A stretch of 64,000 nt of DNA, taken from NCBI GenBank assembly GCA_023630585.1, contig CM042546.1, positions 16,776,810 through 16,840,809 of the forward strand, written 5' to 3'. This DNA is from Cranoglanis bouderius. Lineage: Eukaryota > Chordata > Actinopteri > Siluriformes > Cranoglanididae. Below, in pieces: positions 1 to 12,289 of the stretch (position 1 is its first letter; each line of letters starts with the position of its first letter). The position numbers were made by a program, and so were the translations under genes. The notes beneath the pieces were generated by a model, which was not told where the DNA came from, ran no database searches, and saw nothing but the letters and a program-made list of their open reading frames with translations.

Positions 1-595
1 ACCTTCCAATTCATAGGAAGCAAAATACCAAGAGCTACTCTGATAGTTTTCAGAATGTAATGTTTCTGGATCTTACAGCTGAAACCCAAGCCATTTGGTG
101 TACTTTGCATCACCTCAGTTATGCTGTTATGCTGCCCTGTGCATTCTTGGAGGAAGCATGTGTTAGCGTTCACCCTCCCCAGTTGATAGCTGTTGGCCAA
201 GACCAAATTAAAGAGAAAATTATGGAATTTTTTTTTTTAAAGAACATGTATCTAGATTGTTAGTAGATTAGTTAGCAGTATGCTGGATCAGCGCAGTGTG
301 GTGACGCAGTCCTGAAAAGCAGCTGTCATCAGACTAAATCCTAATGTTTATTACTGTGACTAATGATGAACATTATACTTAACTATACTTCCTAACATTT
401 TAATACGTTTGCTATTTCTTTTCATTCAAACAGGGCTTTGTTGTACTTTAACTTTTTTTAAAGGATGATCAAAAAACGTCTATCTAATATGCCGCATAAA
501 AATATAAATCACTGCTCAAATCAGATTATTATATTACGCATTGATGTTAAACCATATAAAAACATATGAGAGGTAGAGAAAATAAGGACAAACAC
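1..595. other. Intron of the C14orf28-like gene, no other feature
   Basis: This stretch follows the donor of the 730-596 exon. I looked on the minus strand for the conserved C-terminal exon of C14orf28 and found no convincing match. No repeat was recognised. Confidence 0.5.
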
Positions 596-3170
596 CTGTG
601 ATCAGACAAAGCCAAATGGTATGGAACGTAGGAAAGGTCCTCTGATTTCCACATCTGCATGTTAAGGATGATGAAGGGAGGAGCACCGTGACAGAACTCT
701 CTCTGGGAGAACTCTCGTAGCCCTTTACACCTGCAAAGGCAACAGCAAAATAGCAAAATTGAAATCACTATATAATTTTGGCAGATGATGTATCAACAGT
801 AAACGAAAAAATTAAGTACAAAAAAAAAAAAAAAAAGTTCCTCTTTGGATAGACAAGGATTCTTCACTTTGTGAAGAGGTTCTACTTGGTTGGTGTGTTC
901 TACATAAGAACTTAAAGGGTTCATCAATTAGGACAAGGGTTCTATCTCAGACCAATAATTATACTTCACCCATATTCTTGGCAGAGGACTATCTTTGGAC
1001 AGAAGAACTCATCCACTGCAGACTGAATAGGATCTCTGTCAGGAAGCTCATGTGGGGGGCTGCGGAGAGAGAACGTTCGGATATAAAATCACTGTGGCAC
1101 TGGAAATCTTATCAAAGCTCCCTTGCTACTGCGGACAGTACAAATTACATACGTTATCCTATACTGTCCTTATTTTTTTAATTACTTTATAAAAGTTTAA
1201 GTACCACTGACATTTAGGCTAGTAGCTGGACAACAATACCCACTAACGTCTAGTCATTTATTCCTGTAATACACAAAGATGGTGACATTTACACTCAGAT
1301 CACAAGTGCCTTCACAGCAGAGCAACATTATGACTGAGCGCGTGAAGAGGAGCCATAGCAGACGATTAGAAGGAAACCTTAAGGTCTTTTTGTATCAGCA
1401 CTAGACAGCTGAGCCTTATTTTCAACAGACAGGGTATCAAGGGGAGCAATGAACCCCACAGCAAAGCTGAAGACTAGAATATCAGAGAACTAAGGCAGTG
1501 TTATTGGTAGGGATCTCATTTTTTGGACAGAAGCCATGGTAGTTTACAGTCAAGTATCTTCCACTGTATGCTTAATAAAGCTTAACATAAACAATGAAGT
1601 ATAGAGAACTTTAGAGCTAAGTTCAAGTTCTTTTTTTAAAACTATGTGACCTGTGTGTATATCATTTATAGTTCAGTCTGTTCGCGGAGTTTTCTTTTGT
1701 GATTGTTGCGGCAAATATGCTTGATTTTGCTGTGGCTTTTTTCAAAAAGAGTTTTTTGTGCTTTTTTTTTTTTTTTTTTTGCAGAAAACTACTTGAATCG
1801 GTGAAATTACAATCGCTCGAAATAGTTTTGCATGGTCTTTCACAGTGATGTTTGTTGGTAAACGAGACCTTTTAGCTGAACTCATGTTCGACGCACGTGA
1901 ATGGAAGACGGCTTTGGCTGAATGCACGTCGTGGTGTCGTCACATGACACGCCTTGGCCCAAATCTGCGGAAAGTCTGCGGTGATTTCGAAAAAATTGCA
2001 AGCTCCTCCGAATACTGCGGAGCTTGCTTGATTTTGCTTTAATTTCTGCGATCGCAAAATCGCAAGATCCTGGAGGGATCACTACTACTATAATCATAGT
2101 TGCACTTACTCTAATCTTTGTGTTTAACAGCAGTTTTTTTTCTGTACCTCTGTATGAATTAGGGCTGTCAAAATTAAGACCAAAATTAAACTACTGATTT
2201 TTAAAAAGTGTAATTTGTATGATTAAACGATTAAAAAAAAAAAAGAATTAAACAGCGACTACATCCAATACTTTAATGCTGTTTGTTGCTTTTTTCAGTC
2301 TGGAGTGTTGAAAGATATAATTATATCCAGTGACAAAAATTCAAATTACTTTTTTTTTTTTTTTTTTTAAACCCTGCTAACCGCTCTAATGTGAATGTGC
2401 TTGTTTAGTTGTTCTTCTTACAACTATATTGTACTTCTTAATGGTCAGCTGGGGAAACTAAGCCTTACTTGCGATACTTGTTTTGCCATAAGCTGCTCTA
2501 AGCACTAAATGCCTGGATTTCATTCTGTCTCACTAATAATTCACTTTGGGTGAAATATTCTGTATCATACTTATTAATATGATAGATATCATAGATTATT
2601 TCCATTTAGTCATACATTCATCAGGGTTTACAATGCCACTCTCACTTGATATTTATGGTGTTCTGAAACAGCTCCTGGAAACGACACGGACAGCACCAGT
2701 TGGTGCAATAACTCTCCTGCATGGTGGACATCAGGTTCTCCAGATTCTTGGTAAAGTTCTCATGCTCGTTGCCGAAAAGGTCGATCTCCAGAGCGGCTTG
2801 ATGGATCTCGGAGCGGTACTGACGCTTCGACATCCTGTCCCAGATCCACAAAATCTTGACTGTGGTGTAATCGTAGGAGTCCATCAGATAGAGAAAGTGC
2901 TCCACAAAGCGCTTCCCCAAGAACAAGCCCACTTCCCGGCGGAAGGTCTGATTATCCCGCAGGATGACGTACAAGAGCATGAGGAAGCCATCGATGGTGC
3001 AGGTGTTTTTCAGATTGATTTTAACGTACAGGGGTATGCAAGAGACGGCCTTCTGACCAGCCCGTATCGTGTACACGCCGCCCCAGGGGAGCACAGGCCT
3101 CCAGAAGGAGCAATACTCCGCCTCATTGTTCTTGATCAAAGCACGGATCTCTTCGATCAAGGTTTTGGTC
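596..3170 (-). CDS. c14orf28: C14orf28-like protein, 3' part of gene (three internal coding exons, partial)
   Basis: Three minus-strand exons join in phase: 3170-2646 (525 nt), 1059-970 (90 nt) and 730-596 (135 nt), each with AG acceptor and GT donor. The first carries conserved segments such as PVLPWGGVYTI, NTCTIDGFLMLLYVILRDN and LWIWDRMSKRQY. The second reads ELPDRDPIQSAVDEFFC and the third GLREFSQREFCHGAPPF. Order and spacing match vertebrate C14orf28 (also called dopamine receptor-interacting protein 1), a protein of about 310 residues with no established biochemical function. The C-terminal exon is not between 1 and 595, so it probably lies beyond the left edge. The acceptor at 3171 is followed by G ACC AAA ACC, so the start codon may be split across the intron (AT in an upstream exon plus this G) or lie wholly upstream; I could not locate that exon. 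I am sure of the family and exons, not of function. Confidence 0.9.
1060..2645. other. Intron of the C14orf28-like gene
   Basis: This is the 1.6-kb intron between the 525-nt and 90-nt coding exons. It contains T-rich runs (1761-1780, 2349-2368). Near 2161 there is an AGGGCTGTCAAAATTAA motif like the tip of fish hAT elements, but I could not find the matching end. Confidence 0.5.
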
Positions 3171-3647
3171 CTGTAAAAAAGGTTAAATTCATATGAATTA
3201 GCATATTTACACCATACTAATTAGCAATATCTAGTGCTAACAACAAATCCATGCTGGAAGTAAATATGGGAGGTTATAGTGACTAGAGTTAAAGCTCAAA
3301 GTTTATTAAGTTTACACTATCATTATAGTGTGTGTTAGAACATGCTTAGACAACTTGATAACAGTTGGATACTTTCCCCTGCATCAAATATGACCTCTGC
3401 CCCGTTGGTGAACAAGTACACTGTTCTGTAAAGAACAGGGCGAAATAACAAGACATTTTTATTACTATTATCACTGACAGTTCTGTCTCATGTGACATCA
3501 CGAATCAAAATAAAAACCAAAATCCGAATATTCTGTCTTTCTTCTGTCCGATTCATTAATTGAGTATGGCTGTAAATCACACTCCAAGGGATTTTTCCAA
3601 CTGCAAGTGCAGTATAAGAACTCGAGCATTTCCCCACCAACATTTTT

Positions 3648-3970
3648 AAAGGTGCATTAGGTAAGATTTAAAGGTTACACAGGTGGAATTGAATAAGATT
3701 TGAATGATTTTTTTTTATTATTCATTGAGAACGCCACCATTTCCAACCCATGTACACAAAGCAACGCCCCCAAACTTACTATGGTTCAGCTAGAAGAGGC
3801 CAATCAAAATGTAAACAAACATTCCAGACCGGAAGACAGGTTTCCAAACTGGTTTTGTTTTCCAGCTACGAGATACACTTGTTCTGAGACAATGGCTTAA
3901 ACCATTTTTTAATCATTTCTACATCATTTTCCACATTATTTGAATGAAAAATATTGACTATTGTACCTTT
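3648..3970. repeat. Small inverted-repeat element, unclassified (copy 1)
   Basis: The stretch starts AAAGGTGCATTAGGTAA and ends with the near-complement TTGACTATTGTACCTTT, giving short imperfect terminal inverted repeats. A second copy lies in the opposite orientation at 18479-18769. Shared internal words include the segment around AGACAATGGCTTAAACCAT. It looks like a non-autonomous DNA element with a TA-rich target. I do not recognise the family. Confidence 0.6.
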
Positions 3971-4256
3971 AAGCAAGCACTATGTGGAAGCTTAATCAGT
4001 TTAAGAGATTTGTGACACAAGAGTAGCTGCATGTGGGTGCTAATGCAAACTGCAGATACTGAGAATTTTATCTTTTTTTTTTAATCCGGCAATAATGCAA
4101 TATAATCGAACATTAGTCAGCAGTTATAAAATGCCCTAGAATGTAAATAATGTAGATCTGCCCCCAGCTTAGCATAGCCACCTAGCTGGAGTTTCACGTC
4201 TGAAATGTCACCAAGTTTGTGCTTTACCTCTCAATCTGCACACTGCGACCAGAGTT

Positions 4257-4264
4257 TGACGTCA
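4257..4264. promoter_or_regulatory. Palindromic CRE (TGACGTCA), possible promoter element
   Basis: A perfect TGACGTCA lies about 1.1 kb upstream of the first recognised C14orf28-like exon (which reads leftwards). CREB/ATF proteins bind this sequence. It may mark that gene's promoter, but no upstream exon or start site was identified, so the link is inference. Confidence 0.35.
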
Positions 4265-4779
4265 CGTCGTCTATGTCTTTTAAACAGCACACATCACTGT
4301 CCATAGTTCTCTGGTTTTCATGTCTTGAAAATGGCCAAAAGCCCCAACGCCGTCTTTATTACAACTGAGCACAAAACATGGCATCTGTCTTTTCATAACA
4401 TCCTGTGAAGTGTCGAGTGGACACACCCACCTAGCCGTGGCGTATTCCAGTGAGTGGGCGTGGCTTGACGCAGGCTGCTTACACGAAAGACCAGGAAGTT
4501 GCTCGAATCTCGAAATACATTTTACAGTCTGTCAACACAGGTCTAGTATAGTGTATGGACAGTGTGTGCGTCTTTTTCCATGCACACATCAGGAGTTATA
4601 CAAAGTGAAGGTGGAGTGAAAATGTGTGTGCCATTCTAGTGACGGGAATTTCGCCTCTTTTCAGTGAGTCATTTCAGAACATATGGCTCAGAGCCGACTC
4701 TTCCGGCTCCCATACGGCTCACTGCTATTTTTTTTGTCTAAACCGGTCAAAGTTCGCGATGTTTGGACCTGTGATTACT

Positions 4780-5345
4780 TTTCTTTGCCTATAACTGCCT
4801 TGAAATTTCTGCCTGGGTGAGGAACAGCCAAACTCAGCTAACAAGGTGAGGTTGCTGAAGACAGTTTACTGTCAAAAGTCATACACCATGGCAAGACTGA
4901 GCACGGCAACAAGACAGAAGGTAGTTATACTGCATCAGCAAGGTCTCTCCCAGGCAGAAATTTCAAGGCAGACAGGGGTTTCCAGATGTGCTGTCCAACA
5001 ATCGGAAGATGTCCAGCAGTGCCATCAGCTCAGACCTGGCAGAAACCAGTAGGACCCTGGTACACTCATCTACTGTCCGGAGAAGTCTGGTCAGAAGTGG
5101 CCTTCATGGAAGACTTGTGGCCAAAAAGCCATACCTCCGACGTGGAAAACGAGGCCAAGCGACTCAACTATGCACGAAAACACAGGAACTGGGGTGCAGA
5201 AAAATGGCAGCAGGTGCTCTGGACTGATGAGTCCAAACTTGACATATTTGGCTGTAGCAGAAGGCAGTTTGTTTGCCGAAAGGCAGGAGAGCGGTACATG
5301 AATGAGTGTCTGCAGGCAACAGTGAAGCATGGTGGAAGGTCATAC
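4780..5345 (+). mobile_element. Tc1-like transposon remnant, broken transposase
   Basis: Two pieces of a Tc1 transposase are visible. An N-terminal helix-turn-helix piece starts at ATG 4888 (ARLSTATRQKVVILHQQ, GLSQAEISRQTGVSR). A central DDE piece at about 5145-5338 reads WTDESKLDIFG then RYMNECLQATVKHGG. They are in different frames, with part of the region between them missing. The element stops at an AT microsatellite at about 5340, and the second half of the catalytic domain is absent. It is a dead copy. Confidence 0.8.
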
Positions 5346-5399
5346 ATACATACATACATACATATATGTATATATATATATGTATGTACATATATATAC

Positions 5400-5466
<67 letters not shown>
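5336..5466. repeat. (CATA)n/(TATG)n then (AT)n microsatellite
   Basis: A run of CATA and TATG units passes into about 60 bases of pure AT, directly abutting the broken Tc1 element. The junction suggests that the repeat expanded within, or replaced, the rest of the transposon. Confidence 0.95.
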
Positions 5467-5469
<3 letters not shown>

Positions 5470-5699
5470 GGAACTTTGTAATTTTTTCTGTAGCACTCGA
5501 AGCCACGCCCTCCTTAAAAAAAACCTCAGAAACTAATGCAGATACAAGCCTGAAATGTTGCACACTATTTATTGGGAACAGTGACGTTATTTCTAGAAAG
5601 TATGAAGAAAATCTGAGATGGTCAGTCAAGATGCCACTGGTGATTTCACGTGGATTGAGCCAGTGGTAGTTATGGGCTACAGTGGACATCCATGACATG

Positions 5700-5905
5700 A
5701 TGTGGTAGCTCAGTGGTTAAGAAGTTGGACTACTGATTGGAAGGTTGTGAGTTCAAATCCCAGCCCCACCAAGCTGCCACTGTTGGGCACTTGAGCAAGG
5801 CCCTTAACCTTCAACTGCTCCTTGGGTGCTGCAGCAAAAATGGCTGCCCACTGCTCTGGGTGTGTGCACTAACTTGGATGGGTTAAATGCAGAGGACAAA
5901 TTCCA
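5700..5905 (+). mobile_element. tRNA-derived SINE
   Basis: The head looks like a tRNA gene: an A-box-like TAGCTCAGTGGTTAAGAAG at about 5707 and a B-box-like GTGAGTTCAAATCCCAGCC at about 5747, which act as an internal RNA polymerase III promoter. A body follows with AAGCTGCCACTGTTGGGCAC and GAGCAAGGCCCTTAACCTTC. The same family recurs at 61545-61712. The tail is degraded. Confidence 0.8.
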
Positions 5906-7561
5906 AGTATGGGTTACCATACATTGGCCTTCACATGTCACTTTCATGTAATTGCAATGAAGTCTGTTTCAGTCCTTTATTTTTCAGATTAATGTTCATG
6001 ACTAAGGCCCTCTCTCGGGCACAAATCGAAACTGTCTCAAATGTGCTGAAGTTTAAACTGTAAAATACATGCTCTGAATTGTTAATCATATTATATTTTA
6101 TTTCAATATATCTCATTTAATTTGTCCTGATTTTACATCAAACCACGGATACCTTACAGTCCATAATGTGTGTTACAAAAGAATAAAGATCCTCCATTCA
6201 CAGTCAGATGGTGCAAACATTAAAACCGTGTTGTAAAAGAAGCAAAAAAAAAACAAAAAACAATGTTATGTAGTGATCTTGTGTAATTTTTCTTTCTACT
6301 TTTATCTTTTTGTTTCTGGTTGTTGTTTTGTCAGATGAGGGGGTGAAGCTGGCTGAGTAGGGGAATGGGGAATCCTTTCAAGTAACACTCGCCCCAGTAT
6401 CAACTATTACACTCATTTCTGAGAGAATATGAAGGTGCCAAAGATCTGCCAAGAGTTGGGGGGGGGAATTAGGGCATTTTTGTTACACTCTCAGCATGTT
6501 GTAAATTTGTTTGTGATTTTCTTTTCCAGAGCACAAGGAGCCCATTAATCCGGAGGAGATAAACAGTGTGTGAGCAATCAAGAAACCAGCATGCAGAAAG
6601 CCCCAGGTGTCATTCAGGAATTTCATGAATCTCACAAAATCTTAGCACTTACACACATAATTTATTCTCATCATTTTAGATAGAAACTCATCAAACCACC
6701 AAAAATCGGTGAGAAACTCAGCCTGTCACTGAGGAGTTTAGAAGGGGTAAAGACAGGAGGATGATCTTCTTTGTGTATTCTGCATTCTACTTCCTTATTC
6801 TCGGAGTAAACTTAACCTGCCCAGTAACACAGATATCTAGCCTTACTTCTCAGTGTTTAAGGAGGTAGTTGTTAAACTGGGAGCCGAGTTAAACTTTTGT
6901 ATGCAGTATTTGTCTATAATATATGTAAAACCTTTTGTCTGAAACAACTGGAGGTACCACACAGGAAGTTAGTAGCTAGATGTTATGATTTGCATATTAC
7001 TAATGAGATGGCAATCAGATGTCTAACTGGAGACTAATTTGACTACAAGTGTAAATGCATTTGGTTAAAATCTTATCAGGATACAATTCAGATGCAAGAA
7101 GCTAGATGGATGTCAAACTTGGTATAATATTAATATTTCATGGACACCAGTACAATATAATATTCAGGTCAGAAAGACATTTGCTGTTTCTTGTAACAGA
7201 CTGGCCACCTTGTGATTCTGGAAGAGGTTTAAATCCACCCCATGATTCACGAAAAAGCTTTCAAATCGCAATCAAGGAATTGGCACAATCATATTATTAT
7301 CAAAGATTATTTGATGTTTTAAGATATTTTCAGTCCTATAAGTTGATTGTCTGAAAATATTTCTTTAAATTAAAAAGTTGTATTTGTAATCGTAAGATTG
7401 GCTTCCATACTGAAAAAAAAAATGATTCTGTGGTTCAGTAAATATGACAAAACAAATCTGTGATTTTTACACAAAACAACAAATTATATATAAGAATTAC
7501 TTAAATGCTTTAAGTTCTGAACTAAATTAATTAATGTAAATATGTGGCTAAAACCCAAAGT
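5906..7561. other. No gene recognised
   Basis: AT-rich sequence with short open frames only. A polypyrimidine-AG at about 6530 precedes a 14-codon open stretch ending in TGA near 6571. This could be a terminal exon of an unseen gene, but nothing supports that. I see no RNA gene or clear repeat. Confidence 0.4.
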
Positions 7562-7845
7562 GTATATTTACTTACTTTACTAGATTAAATTTAATATTAT
7601 TTGGCAAGTGTTCACAAAACTAGAAAAAAAAAGAAGTGATGTTTACTTTAACTGATTGCATACTTAAGTGGGGGCGTGGTTTCTGAACTCAGTTTGCATA
7701 TGTGTTCAGTGAACTTTAATCTGATTGATATTTCTTGTTTTGTGTTGGCCCCTTCATTAGTATGCAATCAGTTTCTAGTTTTGTGAACACATGCCAAAAA
7801 AATATTACATTTAACCCAGTAAAATAAGTAAAATATACTTAACCC
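7562..7845. repeat. Long foldback (inverted-repeat) element, about 285 bp
   Basis: The left arm (7562-7655) and right arm (7760-7845) are near-complementary over most of their length. Left TTTGGCAAGTGTTCACAAAA pairs with right TTTTGTGAACACATGCCAAA, and ACTGATTGCATAC pairs with GTATGCAATCAGT. The loop between them is about 100 bases. It has the form of a palindromic MITE; the superfamily is unknown. Confidence 0.75.
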
Positions 7846-9617
7846 TAGGCCACTGCTACTTCATGCTCATCGTCTTTCCCATTGTCGTCTTGCCTCGAAG
7901 TGGAAGAAATGGTTTCAAGATGAAAAGAAGCACTTAGAAAAACCAATGGCATGCACCCTGGGTAATAATAATTTTAGTATTGATGTATCTATATTCGACT
8001 AAAAGAGCAGATATGTAGCCTATTGTTTGTGTTGACATGGTGCTGTGAATGCAGAGTAATTAATATAATAGTTTGTAAATTCTGACTGTTTGTGAATTCT
8101 TGTGAACCAGCCCTGTGTCCAGTGAAGGCTTTATGGAAGTAATTATCAGACGCTGGGTCTCCGTGCAATCAGGAGTGTCATAAATGGTCTCTGCTGTGTA
8201 AGCATGGGTAAACCCACTGGGTAAAGGATGTGACTGAACAGGCATACGTGAGCACAGGCCAAGAGGCACCTTCTTCCATTAAATGCCATTCAACACACTC
8301 TGTGGCCACCTCCTGGGCGACACTAGGAAGAGTGTCATTTGTGAAGTGGTGACATGGAGTTCACCATTCACATTCACCTGAGTCTACAGACTAAATGTTG
8401 TGTCATTACACCCCATGTGCTCTGTGGTGAGCCTGAGTCTGAGTGTCCTCCATCGGGAACATTATCTGACCCTGAGTAATTCTCATCCTCTTTAGAAAAT
8501 AGGATCAGTAATTTCAGTGATGCTCATGTGTGGTAGAGTACAGTAATGGGACGTTGAATGAGTATTGTCCTCAACTAAGATAAGTATCAGCACTTGACTG
8601 ATCCTCACCTGCAGATAACTCTAATATTTAACCCTTTAAAATGTTCTTTTAAACTGGTGACTCACAGTCGACTAAAATACCTTCACTTCAGAACAGACTT
8701 TGGGTGACATTTTCTGAGCAGAGATGTGCATGTAGTTGGTGTTCTCCATGCTCAGAAAGGATGGACAGAGCTGTTCAGACGTGTCGAAAAAGATATTGAA
8801 CATGGTAAAAATGTTACTGTATGCATAATACTTTGTTTGTTGGCAAATATGGCAAAATTCCCAATACATGTAAAGGTCTCTTGGGAAATTACACTTCTGT
8901 GCTCTTACTCAGTTCAGCCTAGGCTAGATATAGGCATGATATCCTATAATCCATGCAATTGATTTTTCACTGATGATCTCTCTAGTGCTGGAGTTGAAAA
9001 TGGCTCGTAAGCTTCACAAATAGTCAAAAGAGAAAAAAAACCTTCATGATTCTTAGAATATTCTTCCCTGGCATTTACAACATCTTTTAAAAGTGCAATG
9101 CATCAATTATGCAGTGCAACACCAACAGACTACTTTACTAATCAGTGCAATCATGAAAAGGGATTAGGCATGTGTTTGGAGTACTTGGCTCTTTTCATAA
9201 ATGTTCTACTGTAACCATGACAGATTCATTCAAAGTGTGGCTTTTTGTTCATTTTATTAATGACTATTGGAGTCTGTAAAAGAGAGAGCCAGGAGGTAGC
9301 ACAGCAATGAGGGAACCCTATGACATCAAGTTATGACACTCCATTAGGAAAATAGCAGCATATATAGGAAGAAACAATGGCCTTAGAACATAGCCTTGTG
9401 GAACACCAAATATCTTATCTCAGGATGGTCCTCCTTGGAACAAAAATGGATCTCAAGAGCATGTTACAAGGTACATGTACACACTGATTATCACTGAAAT
9501 AATACAAATAATACATTTAGCAAATTATTGTTCCTTAGACTAAGTGTATTGCTCAAGATTGAACACTGTTCCACTTTTAGGGTCAATTTATAATTGGAAG
9601 GGATCAAGTCTCAGTAT
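7846..9617. other. No gene recognised
   Basis: I see no conserved coding pattern on either strand. The 8100-8500 part is less AT-rich than its surroundings and open on the minus strand (8269-8060), but that frame matches no family I know. It may be an old pseudogene or plain non-coding DNA. Confidence 0.4.
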
Positions 9618-9619
9618 TA

Positions 9620-11058
9620 CAACCCCAATTCCAAAAAAGTTGGGACGCTGTGTAAAATGTAAATAAAAACAGAATGCAATGATTTGCAAATCTCATAAAC
9701 CCATATGTTATTCACAATAGAACACAGAAAACATATCAAATGTTTAAACTGAGGAAATGTACCATTTTAAGAAAAAAATAAGGTAATGTTGAATTTGATG
9801 GCAGCAACACGTCTCAAAAAAGTTGGGATGGGGCAACAAAAGGCTGGAAAAGTAAGTGTTACTAAACAGAAACAGCTGGAGGTTAATTGGTATCTTAGAG
9901 AGGCAGAATCTCTCAGAAGTAAAGATGGGCAGAGGTTCACCAATCTGCAAAAAACTGTCTACAAATTGTGGAACAATTTCAGAATAATGTTCCTCAACGT
10001 AAAATTGTGAAGACTATGAATATCTCATCATCTACAGTATATAATATCATCAAAAGTTTCTGAGAGTCTGGAGAAATCTCTGTGTGCAAGGGACAAGGGT
10101 GAAAATCAATATTGCATGCCCATGATCTTTGGGCCCTCAGGCGGCACTGCATTAAAAACAGGCCTGATTCTGTAATGGAAATCACTGCATGGGCTCAGAA
10201 ACACCTCCAGATCTCATTGTCTGCGAACACAGTTCGCTGTGCCATCCACAAATGCTGGTTAAAGCTCTATCATGCAAAGAAGAAGCCATATGTGAACATG
10301 ATCCAGAAACTTCTCTGGGTCAAAGCTCATGTATAATGGACAGAGGTAAAGTGGAAAACTGTTCTGTGGCCAGACGAATCGAAATTTGAAATTCTATTTG
10401 GAAACCATGGACGCAGCATCCTCTAAACTAAAGAGGACTAAAGAGGAGAGGGACCATCCGGCTTGTCATCAGCGCTCAGTTCAAAAGCCTGTACAGGTTT
10501 TAGAGCAACATATGCTTCCATCCAGATGGCGTCTTTTTCAGGGAAGGCCTTGCATATTTCAGCAAGACAATGCTAAACCACATACTGCATCTATTACAAC
10601 AGCATGGCTTCATAGTAGAAGAGTCCGGGTACTGAACTGGCCTGCCTGCAGTCCAGACCTTTCACCAATTGAAAACATTTGGCAAAGAAGACCTAGGACG
10701 GTTGAGCAGCTATAATCCTGTATCAGACACAAATGGGACAACATTCGTCTCCCAAAACTCCAGCAACGGGTCTCCTCAGTTCTCAGACGTATACGGACTG
10801 TTGTTAAAAGAAGAGGGGATGCTACACAGTGGTAAACATGGCCCTGTCCCAATTTTTTTGAGACGTGTTGCTGCCATCAAATTCAAAATTACCTTAATTT
10901 TTCCTTAAAATGGTACAGTTCTTCAGTTTAAACATTTTATATGTTTACTATGTTCTATTGTGAATAAAATATGGGTTTATGAGATTTGCAAATCATTGAA
11001 TTCTGTTTTTATTTACATTTTACACAGCGTCCCAACTTTTTTTTTGGAATTGGGGTTG
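9620..11058 (+). mobile_element. Tc1/mariner transposon, copy A, inactive
   Basis: It is flanked by TA on both sides (9618-9619 and 11059-11060). Terminal inverted repeats read CAACCCCAATTCCAAAAAAG at the left and the complement at 11025-11058. Transposase pieces appear in different frames: an HTH/linker piece at about 10112-10336 (SLSANTVRCAIHKCWLKL) and a catalytic C-terminal piece at about 10550-10715 with FQQDNAKPHTA (second Asp) and SPDLSPIENIW (Glu). Frameshifts and stops make it non-coding today. A shorter copy of the same family lies in the opposite orientation at 42224-43533. Confidence 0.92.
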
Positions 11059-11502
11059 TATGTTATTTTAGGAGGTACCTAGGTAAGTATAGTGTGCATG
11101 CAGAACATTTCAGGTTTGAGACTTCTCTTATTATTTTATGGAGGCAAGAAAGTGCAATTAAAAAAAAAATTACCCTCAGTTTTGGGTCTCAAATTATATC
11201 TCTGGTGGGGGACCAAATTCGAACCTGAAACTGTCATAGAAATAAATCCTCTATAGTAGCATTCTGATGAAATAATTTTGAGTTTGCGATTCCACTGGTT
11301 ACAGAGCTAGGGCTAGTACAAATCTGGGGAAAAGCCTACAGCTCAGAAGTCACTTACTGCTTTTATCACAAGAGAAACAACACCTAGGACAACAGCTAGG
11401 ACCAACCTAAGCCGAAATATTGAGGTTTCAGTAAACAGCTGTATAACCAAAATTTGTTGTGTGCCATGACACAAAGATAGCTGTCATAGTTGAACCAAGT
11501 AA

Positions 11503-11504
<2 letters not shown>

Positions 11505-11542
<38 letters not shown>
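11505..11542. repeat. (AAT)n microsatellite
   Basis: A clean trinucleotide run of about 12 units in otherwise unremarkable sequence between two transposons (11059-12290). I see no gene in that interval. Confidence 0.95.
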
Positions 11543-11544
<2 letters not shown>

Positions 11545-12289
11545 CTGGTGGTTTTGCGATGCCAATGCATAGAGGTAATCACAAAAAAAAAAAAGAAAAA
11601 TTAAAAATGGTCAAGCAACCAACTTTACAATTACCACTTGAGACCCATTTACAAAGTGATATCCATCAATCAGAAGAGATCAGTGCCAGGAAAGGGCTGT
11701 TAAACACCAACAATCTTTTTTATTCCATCTAGAATGATATTCTGGTTTATAATGTTGAAAGCTGAAACATTTCATGCATGTTATCCTTATGCAAGTATGA
11801 TTCTTATCTGTTTTGTTTACAGTAGACAAATATCAATTTTTGGATATTTTTATGAACTGTGCTAATAATTCTGGAGTTGACTGATAATCATCATTTTAAC
11901 ATTATTATAACAGTATTATGTTGATTTAGAAGGAATTTAAAAAACTGTAGTTATGTATCATTTGAGCTGAAATGTTTATCACAGTGTTTATCACTGTTCT
12001 GCATGTGAAAGAAGCTTGGGAAAGCTGACTCATCACACCCTTTCAAGAGAGTCAGTCCCAATAACCACCAGTGAGCCAACCTGGGAGCTGCGCTGTAATG
12101 TTTTGACAGCCAGCTCAACATAAAACCTTGCTTCAGTACCTTGGAGAGCGTCCGGTTATGGGGACTCAGACCAAAGCCATGTTCAATACTGTAATATTTT
12201 CTTGTCAACATTTTGCTTTTATTTTATTGTGAAGTTGTGTGGTTGCATGACAGCCATAACCTACGCTGAGTGGTCATACACTATTAATC

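Noticed and set aside
267..360. A minus-strand TAAFQ-like word resembling the C-terminal exon of C14orf28
   Set aside because: Only a few residues agree, a stop follows soon, and the neighbouring conserved motif is absent.
2546..3196. A 216-codon plus-strand frame
   Set aside because: It is the antisense shadow of the large C14orf28-like exon, whose minus strand shows family conservation and splice sites.
5168..5698. Tyr/Ile-rich frames across the AT microsatellite (also near 38600, 59600 and 60100)
   Set aside because: They are translations of (AT)n repeats.
5700..5775. A functional tRNA gene
   Set aside because: The A and B boxes are present, but no cloverleaf closes and a SINE body follows; the same body recurs at 61545.
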